Of a stretch of DNA of 64,000 bases, positions 36,111 to 44,140 are shown in pieces. The translations under genes were made by a program, and so were the position numbers. Within the stretch, counting starts at the first letter, position 1. Each line of letters opens with the position of its first letter. The notes under the pieces are model-generated. The model saw nothing but the letters and a program-made list of their open reading frames with translations. It made no database searches and had not been told where the DNA came from. This DNA comes from Vampirovibrionales bacterium (lineage in GTDB: Bacteria; Cyanobacteriota; Vampirovibrionia; Vampirovibrionales; Vampirovibrionaceae): NCBI GenBank assembly GCA_029866025.1, contig JARXAD010000013.1, positions 186,001-250,000 on the forward strand, given 5' to 3'.

Positions 36111-36716
36111 ATGCACTGGATGACTGACACGCAATGGCTTGGGCAATGGGCAAGTTCTCTCAGACTTAGAGATGTTGCTTGTTTGCCTTTCAGTATGGGA
36201 TTGGCACTTGGTTTGTGCCTTTCATCTGCTGCTGAAGAATTTTCACTGGCGCCCTATTCCCCTTCTACCTTTGTGCCCTCCGCCCGAATGGCTGCAACAC
36301 CAGCCACGCCCCCAGTATCTTTGTCATTACAGCGTGCTAAGCAATTATGGGAGGCTTATCAGGCCTACGAGGCCTCTTACAGCCCAGAATTAGCCACTAT
36401 TTATGCTGATGAAGCCACGGTGCAAATTCAGCATCAGCGAGGGAACGGTCCTTCTCTTACAGAAATTATTCCGGCAGGGCAGTACCAGCAATCCATTCGG
36501 CAGCTAATGTCTGTGGCTAAATCCTCGGGCGATTGTAGCCTGTATGAAAACGTGCGCTTTGTGGAAAAAGGATCGTGGGTCATTGTTCAAGCCACTCGTG
36601 TGGATGGCCGGGGCGGGTATCGTGTGCCCCATTGGTTGACCATTTTGCCCGATTCAACAAGTCCCTTGGGCGGGCATGTGGTGGCAGAAGTGGCTGTTAT
36701 TCAAGAGGCGCAATAG
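36111..36716 (+). CDS. Exported protein, possibly NTF2/SnoaL-like domain
   Basis: The 201-residue product starts with a basic, then hydrophobic, stretch ending about SSAAEE, a signal peptide. The mature part (about 75-200) has QLWEAYQAYEASYSPELATIYADEATVQI and a beta-rich remainder, including VRFVEKGSWVIVQATRVD. This layout resembles NTF2-like cone-fold domains; that is a guess from pattern only. The start could be ATG 36111 or 36120; an upstream GTG at 36084 is less likely. It stands alone, divergent from murA. Confidence 0.5.
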   Translation: MHWMTDTQWLGQWASSLRLRDVACLPFSMGLALGLCLSSAAEEFSLAPYSPSTFVPSARMAATPATPPVSLSLQRAKQLWEAYQAYEASYSPELATIYADEATVQIQHQRGNGPSLTEIIPAGQYQQSIRQLMSVAKSSGDCSLYENVRFVEKGSWVIVQATRVDGRGGYRVPHWLTILPDSTSPLGGHVVAEVAVIQEAQ

Positions 36717-36831
36717 CGCTCTTTCTATTAATAAATGTAAAGCACTTTCATCTCAAAAAGGCACCGCTGATTTATTACGGGTATGTGGGTGAATACGATA
36801 CCCTATGAAATAATCTCTGAGGATTTGATGA

Positions 36832-37056
36832 ATGAACACAACCCAATTTAGCGGCACCTTTCAGCTTAAGAGCAGCGGCTCAATCAAAAAAATGGACCGT
36901 GTGTGAGGGGGTATCGTTCGTGATTTGAACGAAAAAAACAAGGCCCTTCACCTTCAGGAAAACCATGACGTCTCTTCACAGGCGATGTTTACAGTAAACG
37001 ATGAATTCGATGGGCAAGTAAAAGAAGCCTTAAAAAAAGGGCAAAGCTTACTTTAA
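36832..37056 (+). pseudogene. Small gene interrupted by an in-frame TGA
   Basis: From ATG 36832, which has GAGGA 8 bases upstream, the frame reads MNTTQFSGTFQLKSSGSIKKMDRV, then TGA at 36904-36906 (codon 25). It continues in frame to TAA at 37054-37056 with sensible composition (GGIVRDLNEKNKALHLQ... ending EALKKGQSLL). Total would be 74 codons. A nonsense mutation (for example from CGA or GGA) is the simplest explanation. Readthrough, recoding or a restart are alternatives. A small stem TTCGT/ACGAA lies at 36917-36933, just after the TGA. Confidence 0.5.
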
Positions 37057-37125
37057 ATACACTGGCCCTACCGTCCACAATGTTATAACGAGTGCGGCAA
37101 GGTTGTTGGGGTTTTATGATGGGTA

Positions 37126-37443
37126 TTAAAGCTTGGGTGGTTTTGGGGTTTTGGGTAGTTTGTTCGATGTGCCCTTGGGGGCATCCTCATCGTCCCATTC
37201 ATCCCACACCACCACAATTTGGGGGTTCAATACCAGCTTTAATACAATCAGGGTGGCAAGCCATAGCAATAAGCCTTGGTGTAAAGCAATAAAAGGGCCA
37301 TGCAGCCCTTCAAATACCACGGCATTCCATAGCACCATCCAAAAGGTGGCGGGCACCACAAAAATAATGGTAATGGCCAGCAACACCGAAAGTAAACTGA
37401 CAAAGACACCGCTGAAGCTGGAACAATCAAAACGTAAAGGCAT
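37126..37443 (-). CDS. Small two-pass membrane protein
   Basis: The 105-residue protein has two hydrophobic segments, at about 12-43 and 55-72. The C-terminal tail is acidic, then Lys/Pro-rich (WDEWDDEDAPKG...). No family is recognised. It is transcribed divergently from the cobalamin-riboswitch gene. The hydrophobic pattern and the continuous frame in a well-composed region support a real gene; the ribosome-binding site is weak. Confidence 0.55.
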   Translation of the reverse strand: MPLRFDCSSFSGVFVSLLSVLLAITIIFVVPATFWMVLWNAVVFEGLHGPFIALHQGLLLWLATLIVLKLVLNPQIVVVWDEWDDEDAPKGTSNKLPKTPKPPKL

Positions 37444-37561
37444 AGAGACACCACGTGTGTGGATAGCAACAAGCTAACCACGGAATAATATCACGATTTG
37501 GGCGTTGATACTTTTACAGGTGTCGTTTTAAGCGTGTGTTTAGGGTTTAATTATTTCTCTC

Positions 37562-37672
37562 GTGGAGACGGGTGGGACAGTCGGTGCAATTCCGACGCGG
37601 TGCCGCCACTGTGACCTGAGGATGATTGGCTTTGCCATCGCATCTCTTAGCAGCCAGAACGCCGCCTACTCC
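37562..37672 (+). promoter_or_regulatory. Cobalamin (B12) riboswitch
   Basis: The conserved core is visible. GGGAC at 37574-37578 is followed by the stem GTCGG (37580-37584)/CCGAC (37592-37596) enclosing TGCAATT. GCGGTGCCGCCACTGTGACC follows, then an arm around gatgattggc/gccatcgcatc and the B12-box-like AGCCAGAACGCCGCC at 37652-37666. This matches the class RF00174 layout. The next start codon on this strand is the TTG at 37737. A possible TCAGC/GCTGA hairpin (37705-37730) in between could act as an expression platform. It should respond to adenosyl- or other cobalamin. Confidence 0.88.
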
Positions 37673-37736
37673 AGACAAAGGGCTTTCCCTTGTTCAATCG
37701 AGAATCAGCTCTGCGCGCACAGGTCGCTGAATCTAA

Positions 37737-39254
37737 TTGAATCTCCCTTTCAGTTTGCCGTTGCTTTTGTCGCGGGTCTCTGCATTTGTTGCTCTTTTTC
37801 TTATTGGTGTTGTTGTGTCGTTGCCGCTTACGTCTGTTAACCAAGCTTTTCACCGTTTTGCTTTATCGCCAAACGAACAGCCTCCCAACTCATGGCATGC
37901 TTCACCGTTTCGGGAATTTGGTAACAGCCCAGAGAGCGTTAAATCCTTTGAACCCAGTGAGACAGCCTTGAAACCTTTGGATAACGCCGATGTGGATTTG
38001 GGCGTTCAAGGATTTTTATCACCAGCCAGGTTAGTGTGGGCAGCCGGCTTATTTGCGGCCGGTTTGGCCTTGCCCTTAGTTTTTAGAAAACCAATTGGGC
38101 GTTGGTTGTTTAAAGGGGCCGATGAGGCCCTTCAATTAACCAAAGCCAAAATCACTCCAACAAAAGGGATAATAGAAAAATCCGTTAATGAGGGCCATGA
38201 TTTAGAATATACCCAGTTTAATACCATTCAAAATCCTATTTTATCCACGGCTATTTTGGCAGTAGACCCAGCCATGAAACCAGTGGTGGCACTGTATGCC
38301 CTCGTAAGCGTGTTGGGGGTTGTGGGCGGTGCCTTTGTGGAGGGCCTACAAGAAACCTGGGTGCGTTCGGAAGAGACCCATATTCGTAAGCGTGCCTTAG
38401 AAAGCTTGGTCACAACGTATCAGCAAAGTATTCAACGCAAAGAACAATTATTGCAACAGTTACGCGAACGAACCTGGAATACGTTGGCTGGTTTTCTTAC
38501 CGAAGCAGGGGTGTCCAATGTAGCGGCGTATCATCCGCGTTGGGCCGGTATTCCTTCGCTAGATGCCTTAAATAAGGAACATCGTAAAAATTATTTGCTG
38601 GAGCCAAGACCCATTGGTGTACCCTTTGGCGTTGGTATCAACAAACATCTTTCATCCTTTGGTACAAATAATTCTCCGCCGCTGCTTAACACACCCGATT
38701 GGATGAATGTTCTTGCGACGGTGTTTCCTTTTGGGTTTGGTGCTGTGGTGGGGCTGTTGTTATCGGGTGCCTCTCAAACTTGGGGGCGTTTAAAAGCCGT
38801 TATTGATAGCACCACTCAAGCGGCGAATAAAAAAAGCATGGTCACCAGTGTGGTGGCGTATGATTTGGAGGCGTTGGCTGCTATTTCGAAGCGCCTAGGA
38901 ACCCCCACCTTATTGCTAGGGTATGGCTTATTGGTAGGGGCGGTTGGGGCGGGAAAATCCTTGATAAGTGGCCTGCGAGAAATAGTCGTGACCCAGAAAA
39001 ATGCCCATACCGAGGTGGCATTTCAGCGTGAAAACTGGCTGAATATTAGTACGCGTATGATGTTGGCTGCAGAAACGGCGTGGACCACCACGGCCTTACA
39101 ACGCTTTCAGGGGGATTTACCCTATCTAAAAGCCTACCCTCAAGCGTTGCGGCAGCGGGTGCATGGGGTCATCAATAGTATAGGGTTTAATTCCACTCCG
39201 CCTCATTACCTGACTTCGTTGGGCCTTACCATTACGGAAGGCAGCCGCCGCTAG
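37737..39254 (+). CDS. Multi-pass membrane protein of unknown function, under a cobalamin riboswitch
   Basis: The 505-residue protein has about five hydrophobic segments: near residues 12-32, 88-112, 178-207, 320-345 and 388-410. Between them lie charged helices (a Glu/Gln/Arg-rich stretch about 225-255 could be coiled coil). No cobalt transporter, TonB receptor, ribonucleotide reductase or Met synthase signature is seen, although these are the usual riboswitch targets. The start must be near the N-terminal hydrophobic stretch; the first available codon is TTG 37737, and no ATG occurs until far into the protein. The next gene starts 230 bases on. Confidence 0.6.
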   Translation: MNLPFSLPLLLSRVSAFVALFLIGVVVSLPLTSVNQAFHRFALSPNEQPPNSWHASPFREFGNSPESVKSFEPSETALKPLDNADVDLGVQGFLSPARLVWAAGLFAAGLALPLVFRKPIGRWLFKGADEALQLTKAKITPTKGIIEKSVNEGHDLEYTQFNTIQNPILSTAILAVDPAMKPVVALYALVSVLGVVGGAFVEGLQETWVRSEETHIRKRALESLVTTYQQSIQRKEQLLQQLRERTWNTLAGFLTEAGVSNVAAYHPRWAGIPSLDALNKEHRKNYLLEPRPIGVPFGVGINKHLSSFGTNNSPPLLNTPDWMNVLATVFPFGFGAVVGLLLSGASQTWGRLKAVIDSTTQAANKKSMVTSVVAYDLEALAAISKRLGTPTLLLGYGLLVGAVGAGKSLISGLREIVVTQKNAHTEVAFQRENWLNISTRMMLAAETAWTTTALQRFQGDLPYLKAYPQALRQRVHGVINSIGFNSTPPHYLTSLGLTITEGSRR

Positions 39255-39255
39255 G

Positions 39256-39270
39256 GGTGCCAAAGGCACC
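39256..39270 (+). terminator. Hairpin after the riboswitch-controlled gene
   Basis: GGTGCC-AAA-GGCACC directly follows the stop codon, then GTTTAAAAG. The T-run is short, so termination may be weak. It separates the membrane-protein gene from the repeat protein at 39485. Confidence 0.45.
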
Positions 39271-39463
39271 GTTTAAAAGAAATTTTAAATATTTAGCCTC
39301 TTTTTGCATTATAAACAGAATCTTAAGCAAGATTTTCTTAATGAAAAAGCGATCACATTACTCTTGTAGCTCGTTTTTATATATATAAGACGTTTATCTT
39401 GTCGACAGGGTGCTGAGGCCTTGTCGTGTCCTTTATTGAATCATTTTTGAGTGTAGGATTATC

Positions 39464-39480
39464 GAGAGAGAGAGAAAAAA
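39464..39480 (+). promoter_or_regulatory. GA-dinucleotide leader before the repeat protein
   Basis: gagagagagagaaaaaa lies 4 bases before ATG 39485 and is the only purine-rich stretch that can serve as ribosome-binding site. A similar but longer GA tract precedes the gene at 41867. Confidence 0.5.
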
Positions 39481-39484
39481 GATT

Positions 39485-41788
39485 ATGGGATCGTATTTTA
39501 ATAACCAACCAATGACCAATTGCTATCCCGCGCCAGTGGCCCCTTCGCGCAAGGTGATTCTTCCCTATTCTGGGCCCAATGGTCCACAGGCCGAGCCGAC
39601 GGTCTCGGTACCGGTTGCGAGTGTTTTTAATTTAATTAAAGGCGTATTGGATTATTTAAATCCATCGTCGTCCGTTTACCAGAATGCGTGTGCATTGCCA
39701 CCCATTCCTCAACAGGGGTATCCCACCCTGGGCCCTGATGCACAGCATCAGTACCCCGGTTGGTACTATGATGTGCCTTCGGAAGAAATACCGGTGCCCT
39801 GCACCAATAAGCAGTACCCATTGCCTGGAGAGCAGGAAGAAAACATTTATAAAAATCCTGTTAACAAGCCGGTTGTTAAACCGCCAATAAAAGACTTACC
39901 CGCCGTTAAACCTAAAAAACCGGTGGACACGGATGGTCTAACGGTGACGGATGCCACCCATGAAGAGGATCCGTTTGATACGGATGAGGGTATTTTTGAC
40001 AACGATGAGTTTGGCAACGACGACGAAGACAACTTCTCTTCGCCCGTAGCAACCTCCCCCCCCTTAGGCAGCACTGGCACAACCGGCACCACCGGCACCA
40101 CTGGTACAACCGGCACTACTGGTACAACCGGAACTACTGGTACAACCGGAACCACCGGCACAACCGGCACTACGGGAGCCCCAAGCACGGTGTTTACCGA
40201 CACTGTTGGGAACGATTTAACCAAAACCGTAGTGGATGCAGACCCCTACACCCAGTACGATTTGTTGGATGGTAAAGATAAACTAACGGTTCAGTCCAGT
40301 AGTAAAAATCTAACTGTAAATGCAGGCGCTGGAGAAGATAATCTGAGTATCTCCGGCAATAGCAATACCCTCGTTGTGAATGGGGGTGATAATTCCGATG
40401 TTTTTGATGTGATTGGAAACAATAATACGGCTACGGTCAATGGAGACGAAGGCATAGATACTCTGACCGGTTATGGAAATGGACAGAACAATACGTTAAC
40501 CGTTAATTCAGTAGAGACGATGAGTGATTATGGCTCTCATAATACCTATCATTATACGGGTACAGACGCTAACGATCGTATTGATTTAAGAGGAAACAGT
40601 ACCAGTTGGACCAGTAACATGGCGGGTGGCAATGATATTGTTTCGGTTTACTCCACCACGGGCAATACGGGTACCTTTGATTTAGGTGCTGGCGCCGATC
40701 AAATAGAAGTGGGTATTCGTCACAATGGCAATGCTGGTAATGTGGTAACCAAAGACAACACTTTAACCTTTAATGGGGATGCCAACGATAAGTTTAGAGC
40801 CTTCTGGAATCAAGGCACTGCGCCTGTCGTGCAAGATATTTCTCAAACGGCGACGGGTTGGGTGATTAAAACGGAAGGAAACAACACCTTTACGCTGAAT
40901 GGCATCGATAAAATTACCACCGATGGCAACAATAGTATTGCCATTGCCGATTACAAAGCTCAGTACAATATTCCAGGCAATTTAATTTCGGGTCCCAATA
41001 CGACGTTTACCGATACGGCTGGCAATAATTTAACCAAAACCGTTGTAGATGCGGATCCTTATATTCAATATGATTTGCTGGATGGCAACGATGCATTAAC
41101 CGTTGAAGTGAATAATAAAACACTTGCGATTAATAGTGGTGATGGTGACGACATAAACCATATAAAAGGCACCGGTAATACATTGGCAATAGATGGGGGT
41201 AGTGGCTTAGTTGATACAATTAATGTGGATGGAAATAATAATACTATTACAGCCAGTAATTCTGAATTATTTAACTTCGGCAGCATAAATAGTACGGAAC
41301 ATAATACCCTTATTTTTAATGGGACAGATGCCTATGATAGGGTGAATCTTTTTACGAAAGCAAAAAACAATAATTTAAATATTAGTATGGGCAAAGGCAA
41401 TGATAGAATCGATTTGCATGGTACGGGTAATACTGGAACCGTTAATCTCGGTGAAGGAAGTGACTATTTTGTTGTGCGGCAGATTGCTGCATCTGCTACC
41501 GAGGGTGGTGGTAATATTTTAGATATTATTGGAGATGATAATGATGTTCTTCAGATGGAGCCTTCAAACACCTCTGTTACAGACCGTATAAAGGGAATTA
41601 CTCCGCTGGCCAATGGTGATTGGAAAGTGTATTTGAGAGGCGCTAATAACAATGGCAATATAAACTACAATGTACTGACCCTAAAAGGGGTAAATAAAAT
41701 TTATTATTACGACCCCTTTACAACAGGGTGGCCTACAAAAACAATTCAAGAGTTTAAGACAGAATACAACATTCCAGATGTACCTTAA
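39485..41788 (+). CDS. Large repeat protein: GTT collagen-like stretch plus duplicated Asn/Gly/Asp-rich domain
   Basis: The 767-residue protein has no Sec signal. Regions in order: a Pro/Tyr-rich N-terminus with a hydrophobic helix (VASVFNLIKGVLDYL, about 40-54); a PGWYYDVPSEE box (about 92); an acidic DGLTVT...EEDPFDTDE box (about 155-180); about eleven Gly-Thr-Thr triplets (about 198-230). Two large repeats follow, each opening FTDT(V/A)GN(D/N)LTKTVVDADPY, at about 233 and 507. They are built of Asn/Gly/Asp-rich short strands (GNSNTLVVNGGDNSD, GNNNTATVNGDEG) typical of beta-roll or beta-helix proteins such as RTX. It is probably cell-surface or secreted, and calcium binding is possible. Exact RTX nonapeptides are not clear. 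Confidence 0.6.
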   Translation: MGSYFNNQPMTNCYPAPVAPSRKVILPYSGPNGPQAEPTVSVPVASVFNLIKGVLDYLNPSSSVYQNACALPPIPQQGYPTLGPDAQHQYPGWYYDVPSEEIPVPCTNKQYPLPGEQEENIYKNPVNKPVVKPPIKDLPAVKPKKPVDTDGLTVTDATHEEDPFDTDEGIFDNDEFGNDDEDNFSSPVATSPPLGSTGTTGTTGTTGTTGTTGTTGTTGTTGTTGTTGTTGAPSTVFTDTVGNDLTKTVVDADPYTQYDLLDGKDKLTVQSSSKNLTVNAGAGEDNLSISGNSNTLVVNGGDNSDVFDVIGNNNTATVNGDEGIDTLTGYGNGQNNTLTVNSVETMSDYGSHNTYHYTGTDANDRIDLRGNSTSWTSNMAGGNDIVSVYSTTGNTGTFDLGAGADQIEVGIRHNGNAGNVVTKDNTLTFNGDANDKFRAFWNQGTAPVVQDISQTATGWVIKTEGNNTFTLNGIDKITTDGNNSIAIADYKAQYNIPGNLISGPNTTFTDTAGNNLTKTVVDADPYIQYDLLDGNDALTVEVNNKTLAINSGDGDDINHIKGTGNTLAIDGGSGLVDTINVDGNNNTITASNSELFNFGSINSTEHNTLIFNGTDAYDRVNLFTKAKNNNLNISMGKGNDRIDLHGTGNTGTVNLGEGSDYFVVRQIAASATEGGGNILDIIGDDNDVLQMEPSNTSVTDRIKGITPLANGDWKVYLRGANNNGNINYNVLTLKGVNKIYYYDPFTTGWPTKTIQEFKTEYNIPDVP

Positions 41789-41835
41789 GTAAGACAAATT
41801 AATATTTGAATTTGCAAACTAGTTTTTTACAATAC

Positions 41836-41857
41836 GAGAGAGAGTGAGAAAGAGAGA
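41836..41857 (+). promoter_or_regulatory. GA-rich leader before the YG-rich protein
   Basis: A 22-base stretch of almost pure G and A (gagagagagtgagaaagaga and onward) ends 9 bases before ATG 41867. It parallels the leader at 39464 and probably provides ribosome binding. Confidence 0.5.
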
Positions 41858-41866
41858 ATAACTATT

Positions 41867-43000
41867 ATGGCTTTATCCGGTTTTCCTTTCCAAATGATGC
41901 AAAATGCCACTTTTATGGGCGGTCAGTTGGGCGCCCCCCAAATGGCGCAAACCATGTCGATGGGTATGCCTCAACAATCTATGTATGGGCAGCAACAGGG
42001 CTATGCCCAGCAACAACAGCAGCAATCACCGGCCAACATGATTCAAACCATGGTGGTGCTGTTGCAGGCTGTTATTGGTTTGCTCACCAAGCTCATTGCG
42101 TCGGCTCAAGGCCAACAACAAGGGCAGCCTTGTGGGCAACCAAGCCAATCTTACGGTGGTGGTAGCCCCATGGGCGCGGGTGGTGGTTACTCACCAGCGA
42201 TGGCTAGCCCGCAACAAGACCCCATGCAACAGTTTGCCCCAGCGGCTAGTAGCCCGTATGCCTCTCAGCCTCAATATGGCAGTGGCCAACCTGCTTATGG
42301 TGCTGCACCGTCTTATGGTCAAATGCCTAGTTACGGTGGGGGCATGCCTGCCTATGGCCAGGCTCAACCCTCTTATGGCGTTGGACAACAGCCCTCTTAC
42401 GGCCAAAATCCTGGTTATGGTAGTATCCCACCCGAGGCTCCTTATGGTGCCGCACCTACTTACGGGGCTCAACCTCAATACGGCGGTGGTCAACCTGCTT
42501 ATGGTGGTGGTGCTCCTGGCTATGGTTGTGGCATGCCCCCAGGGCCTTACCCTGGATGGTACTATGATGTTCCCTCACAGCCCGAGCCAGTTCATTGTGG
42601 CCCTTACCCACAAATAGAACCCCCTTATCCTATTGACCCAGGCATTGGTGGTGAAATTCCTTATCCTATCGGTAGACCGATTCCTATTGACCCAGGCATT
42701 GGCGGTGAGCCTTACCCTGAAACGGAAGTGGACCCCTTTGATGGAGAGGATCCGTATTCAACGGAACAACCTCCTTCCGTTATTGAAACGGTGGATGGCC
42801 TAACCATTACCAATGTTGATGACGACACCACAGAGGATGATCCCTTTGGTGAGACTGACAACTCGGATGATCCCTTTGGGAATAGCGAGTCGACGGATGA
42901 TTTCGACACCGATGTGGATGAGGATTTTGATACGGATGTAGACACCGATACCGAGGAAGACGACACCGACGGTGATAATGAGGACTTTGAATTTCCCTAA
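41867..43000 (+). CDS. YG/Gln/Pro-rich low-complexity protein with acidic tail
   Basis: The 377-residue protein shares its plan with the gene before it. It has a Gln/Met-rich N-terminus, a hydrophobic helix MIQTMVVLLQAVIGLLTKLI (about 58-77), then a long (A/P)-(S/A/T)-YG repeat (about 95-220). PGPYPGWYYDVPSQPEP follows (about 225), then two IDPGIGGE repeats and an acidic tail with DGLTITNVDDDTTEDDPF (about 310-327) and runs of DTDVD. The shared WYYDVPS and DGLT(V/I)T...EDPF boxes make the two genes paralogues in their flanks. No signal peptide is seen. Surface or matrix function is inference. Confidence 0.6.
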   Translation: MALSGFPFQMMQNATFMGGQLGAPQMAQTMSMGMPQQSMYGQQQGYAQQQQQQSPANMIQTMVVLLQAVIGLLTKLIASAQGQQQGQPCGQPSQSYGGGSPMGAGGGYSPAMASPQQDPMQQFAPAASSPYASQPQYGSGQPAYGAAPSYGQMPSYGGGMPAYGQAQPSYGVGQQPSYGQNPGYGSIPPEAPYGAAPTYGAQPQYGGGQPAYGGGAPGYGCGMPPGPYPGWYYDVPSQPEPVHCGPYPQIEPPYPIDPGIGGEIPYPIGRPIPIDPGIGGEPYPETEVDPFDGEDPYSTEQPPSVIETVDGLTITNVDDDTTEDDPFGETDNSDDPFGNSESTDDFDTDVDEDFDTDVDTDTEEDDTDGDNEDFEFP

Positions 43001-43021
43001 TCACCCGTTGCGTTAAACTGT

Positions 43022-43948
43022 TTACGATAAAAATTTTAGGCGTTGTTGTGCGATGGTTTTGCGCAGTAGCGCCTGAAATGTTTTATCTGAATACGTGTAC
43101 ACGATTTCTTTGTGGTCAAAATCTTCAAACAATAAGGCATGTTCGTTAATAGGGTGTACCCATTGGCCGTGATGCCGCTGAATGTATTTGGCTAATTTTT
43201 CTTCTCGTTTATGGCGCGGGTTTATGGCCAAATTTAAATGGACCAAATTGACCGTATTGATTTTGCCACGCTTACCGGCACAACCAATACTGGTGTGCCC
43301 CACTGCTTCAGGAAACCTTAACAAGGTGGGGTCGTTTTTAAACAATCGCATCTGGAAATCTGGGTACAGGTAGCCATCTGGGCTCCAGTAAAGGGTATCT
43401 GCTTCCGCATGGGTAAGGTGGAGACGAGGAAGTTTATAATGCGTAAAGCGTTGTTGGTGAATAAGCCCTGGTAGCAGTTCCCACACGTGGGGCTCGGGAA
43501 ATTCATCGTCGTCCAGGCGTAAAATCCACGGTTGATGACAATGATCCACCAGTGCTTTTAGGCCACCGTTACACGTCGCGGCATTGTTTTCAATGGTAAA
43601 CAGTTCGTCGGCCAGCCCTTCGCAGGCCTGCCAGGTGGTATCGGTGGTTTTGCTATCCACACCCACCACAATTTCAGCCACATACGGGCGTAGGTATTGA
43701 AGTAAGGGGGCAATGCGATCCGCGCTGTTCATGGTGATGATGCACACGGACAATGGCAACGTTTCTGTTAATGGTTGAGAAGCCCATTGGGGTTTCCAGA
43801 CAAGTGTTTCGTATAAGGAAGCCAGTTGATGCACCCAGCGACGGATCCCTTGCCTGCGTAGGTCGTGGCGTAGGGTGGATTGGTAAGCCTTGTCTCGAAT
43901 GAGCGATTGGGTAACAGGGCTGTGTTGGGTAGGAGTTAAACGTGCCAT
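43022..43948 (-). CDS. Family 2 glycosyltransferase
   Basis: The 308-residue protein has a GT-A core: LSVCIITMNSADRIAPLL, then VGVDSKTTDTTW, and the metal-binding WILRLDDDEFPE (DxD). The C-terminal half contains VNLVHLNLAINPRHKREEK. Such enzymes add sugars to surface polymers or proteins. It lies convergent with the YG-rich gene and downstream of the collagen-like gene, so it might glycosylate one of them; that is inference. ATG 43948 is preferred over the GTG at 43957. Confidence 0.75.
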   Translation of the reverse strand: MARLTPTQHSPVTQSLIRDKAYQSTLRHDLRRQGIRRWVHQLASLYETLVWKPQWASQPLTETLPLSVCIITMNSADRIAPLLQYLRPYVAEIVVGVDSKTTDTTWQACEGLADELFTIENNAATCNGGLKALVDHCHQPWILRLDDDEFPEPHVWELLPGLIHQQRFTHYKLPRLHLTHAEADTLYWSPDGYLYPDFQMRLFKNDPTLLRFPEAVGHTSIGCAGKRGKINTVNLVHLNLAINPRHKREEKLAKYIQRHHGQWVHPINEHALLFEDFDHKEIVYTYSDKTFQALLRKTIAQQRLKFLS

Positions 43949-44018
43949 AAGTTTCACATCATACCAACAGCGGTCTTGAGAATCCCATACCTTAATGTAC
44001 CCATATCTTCATGTATAA

Positions 44019-44066
44019 GGGCGGCAAAGCCGCCCAAAAAGAAAGGGCACCTTGGAGGAGGTGCCC
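44019..44066 (-). terminator. Tandem hairpin terminator of the collagen-like gene
   Basis: Read on the minus strand, GGGCACC (44066-44060) pairs with GGTGCCC (44051-44045) and is followed by TTTCTTTTT. A second perfect hairpin GGGCGGC-TTT-GCCGCCC (44035-44019) follows. The first is a standard rho-independent terminator for the gene ending at 44141. Confidence 0.8.
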
Positions 44067-44140
44067 GATACCATACAAAAAGGGGTGTAGGAGTACGGAG
44101 GGGGAGGGGAGTAAAGATTAGTGAAGTAAATGGAGGAGGT

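Noticed and set aside
36904-36936. Selenocysteine insertion at the in-frame TGA
   Set aside because: There is no redox motif near the TGA, the stem is short, and no selenoprotein genes are seen; a nonsense mutation is simpler.
40076-40176. CRISPR-like short repeat array
   Set aside because: The 9-bp units are contiguous, in frame and encode Gly-Thr-Thr; there are no spacers.
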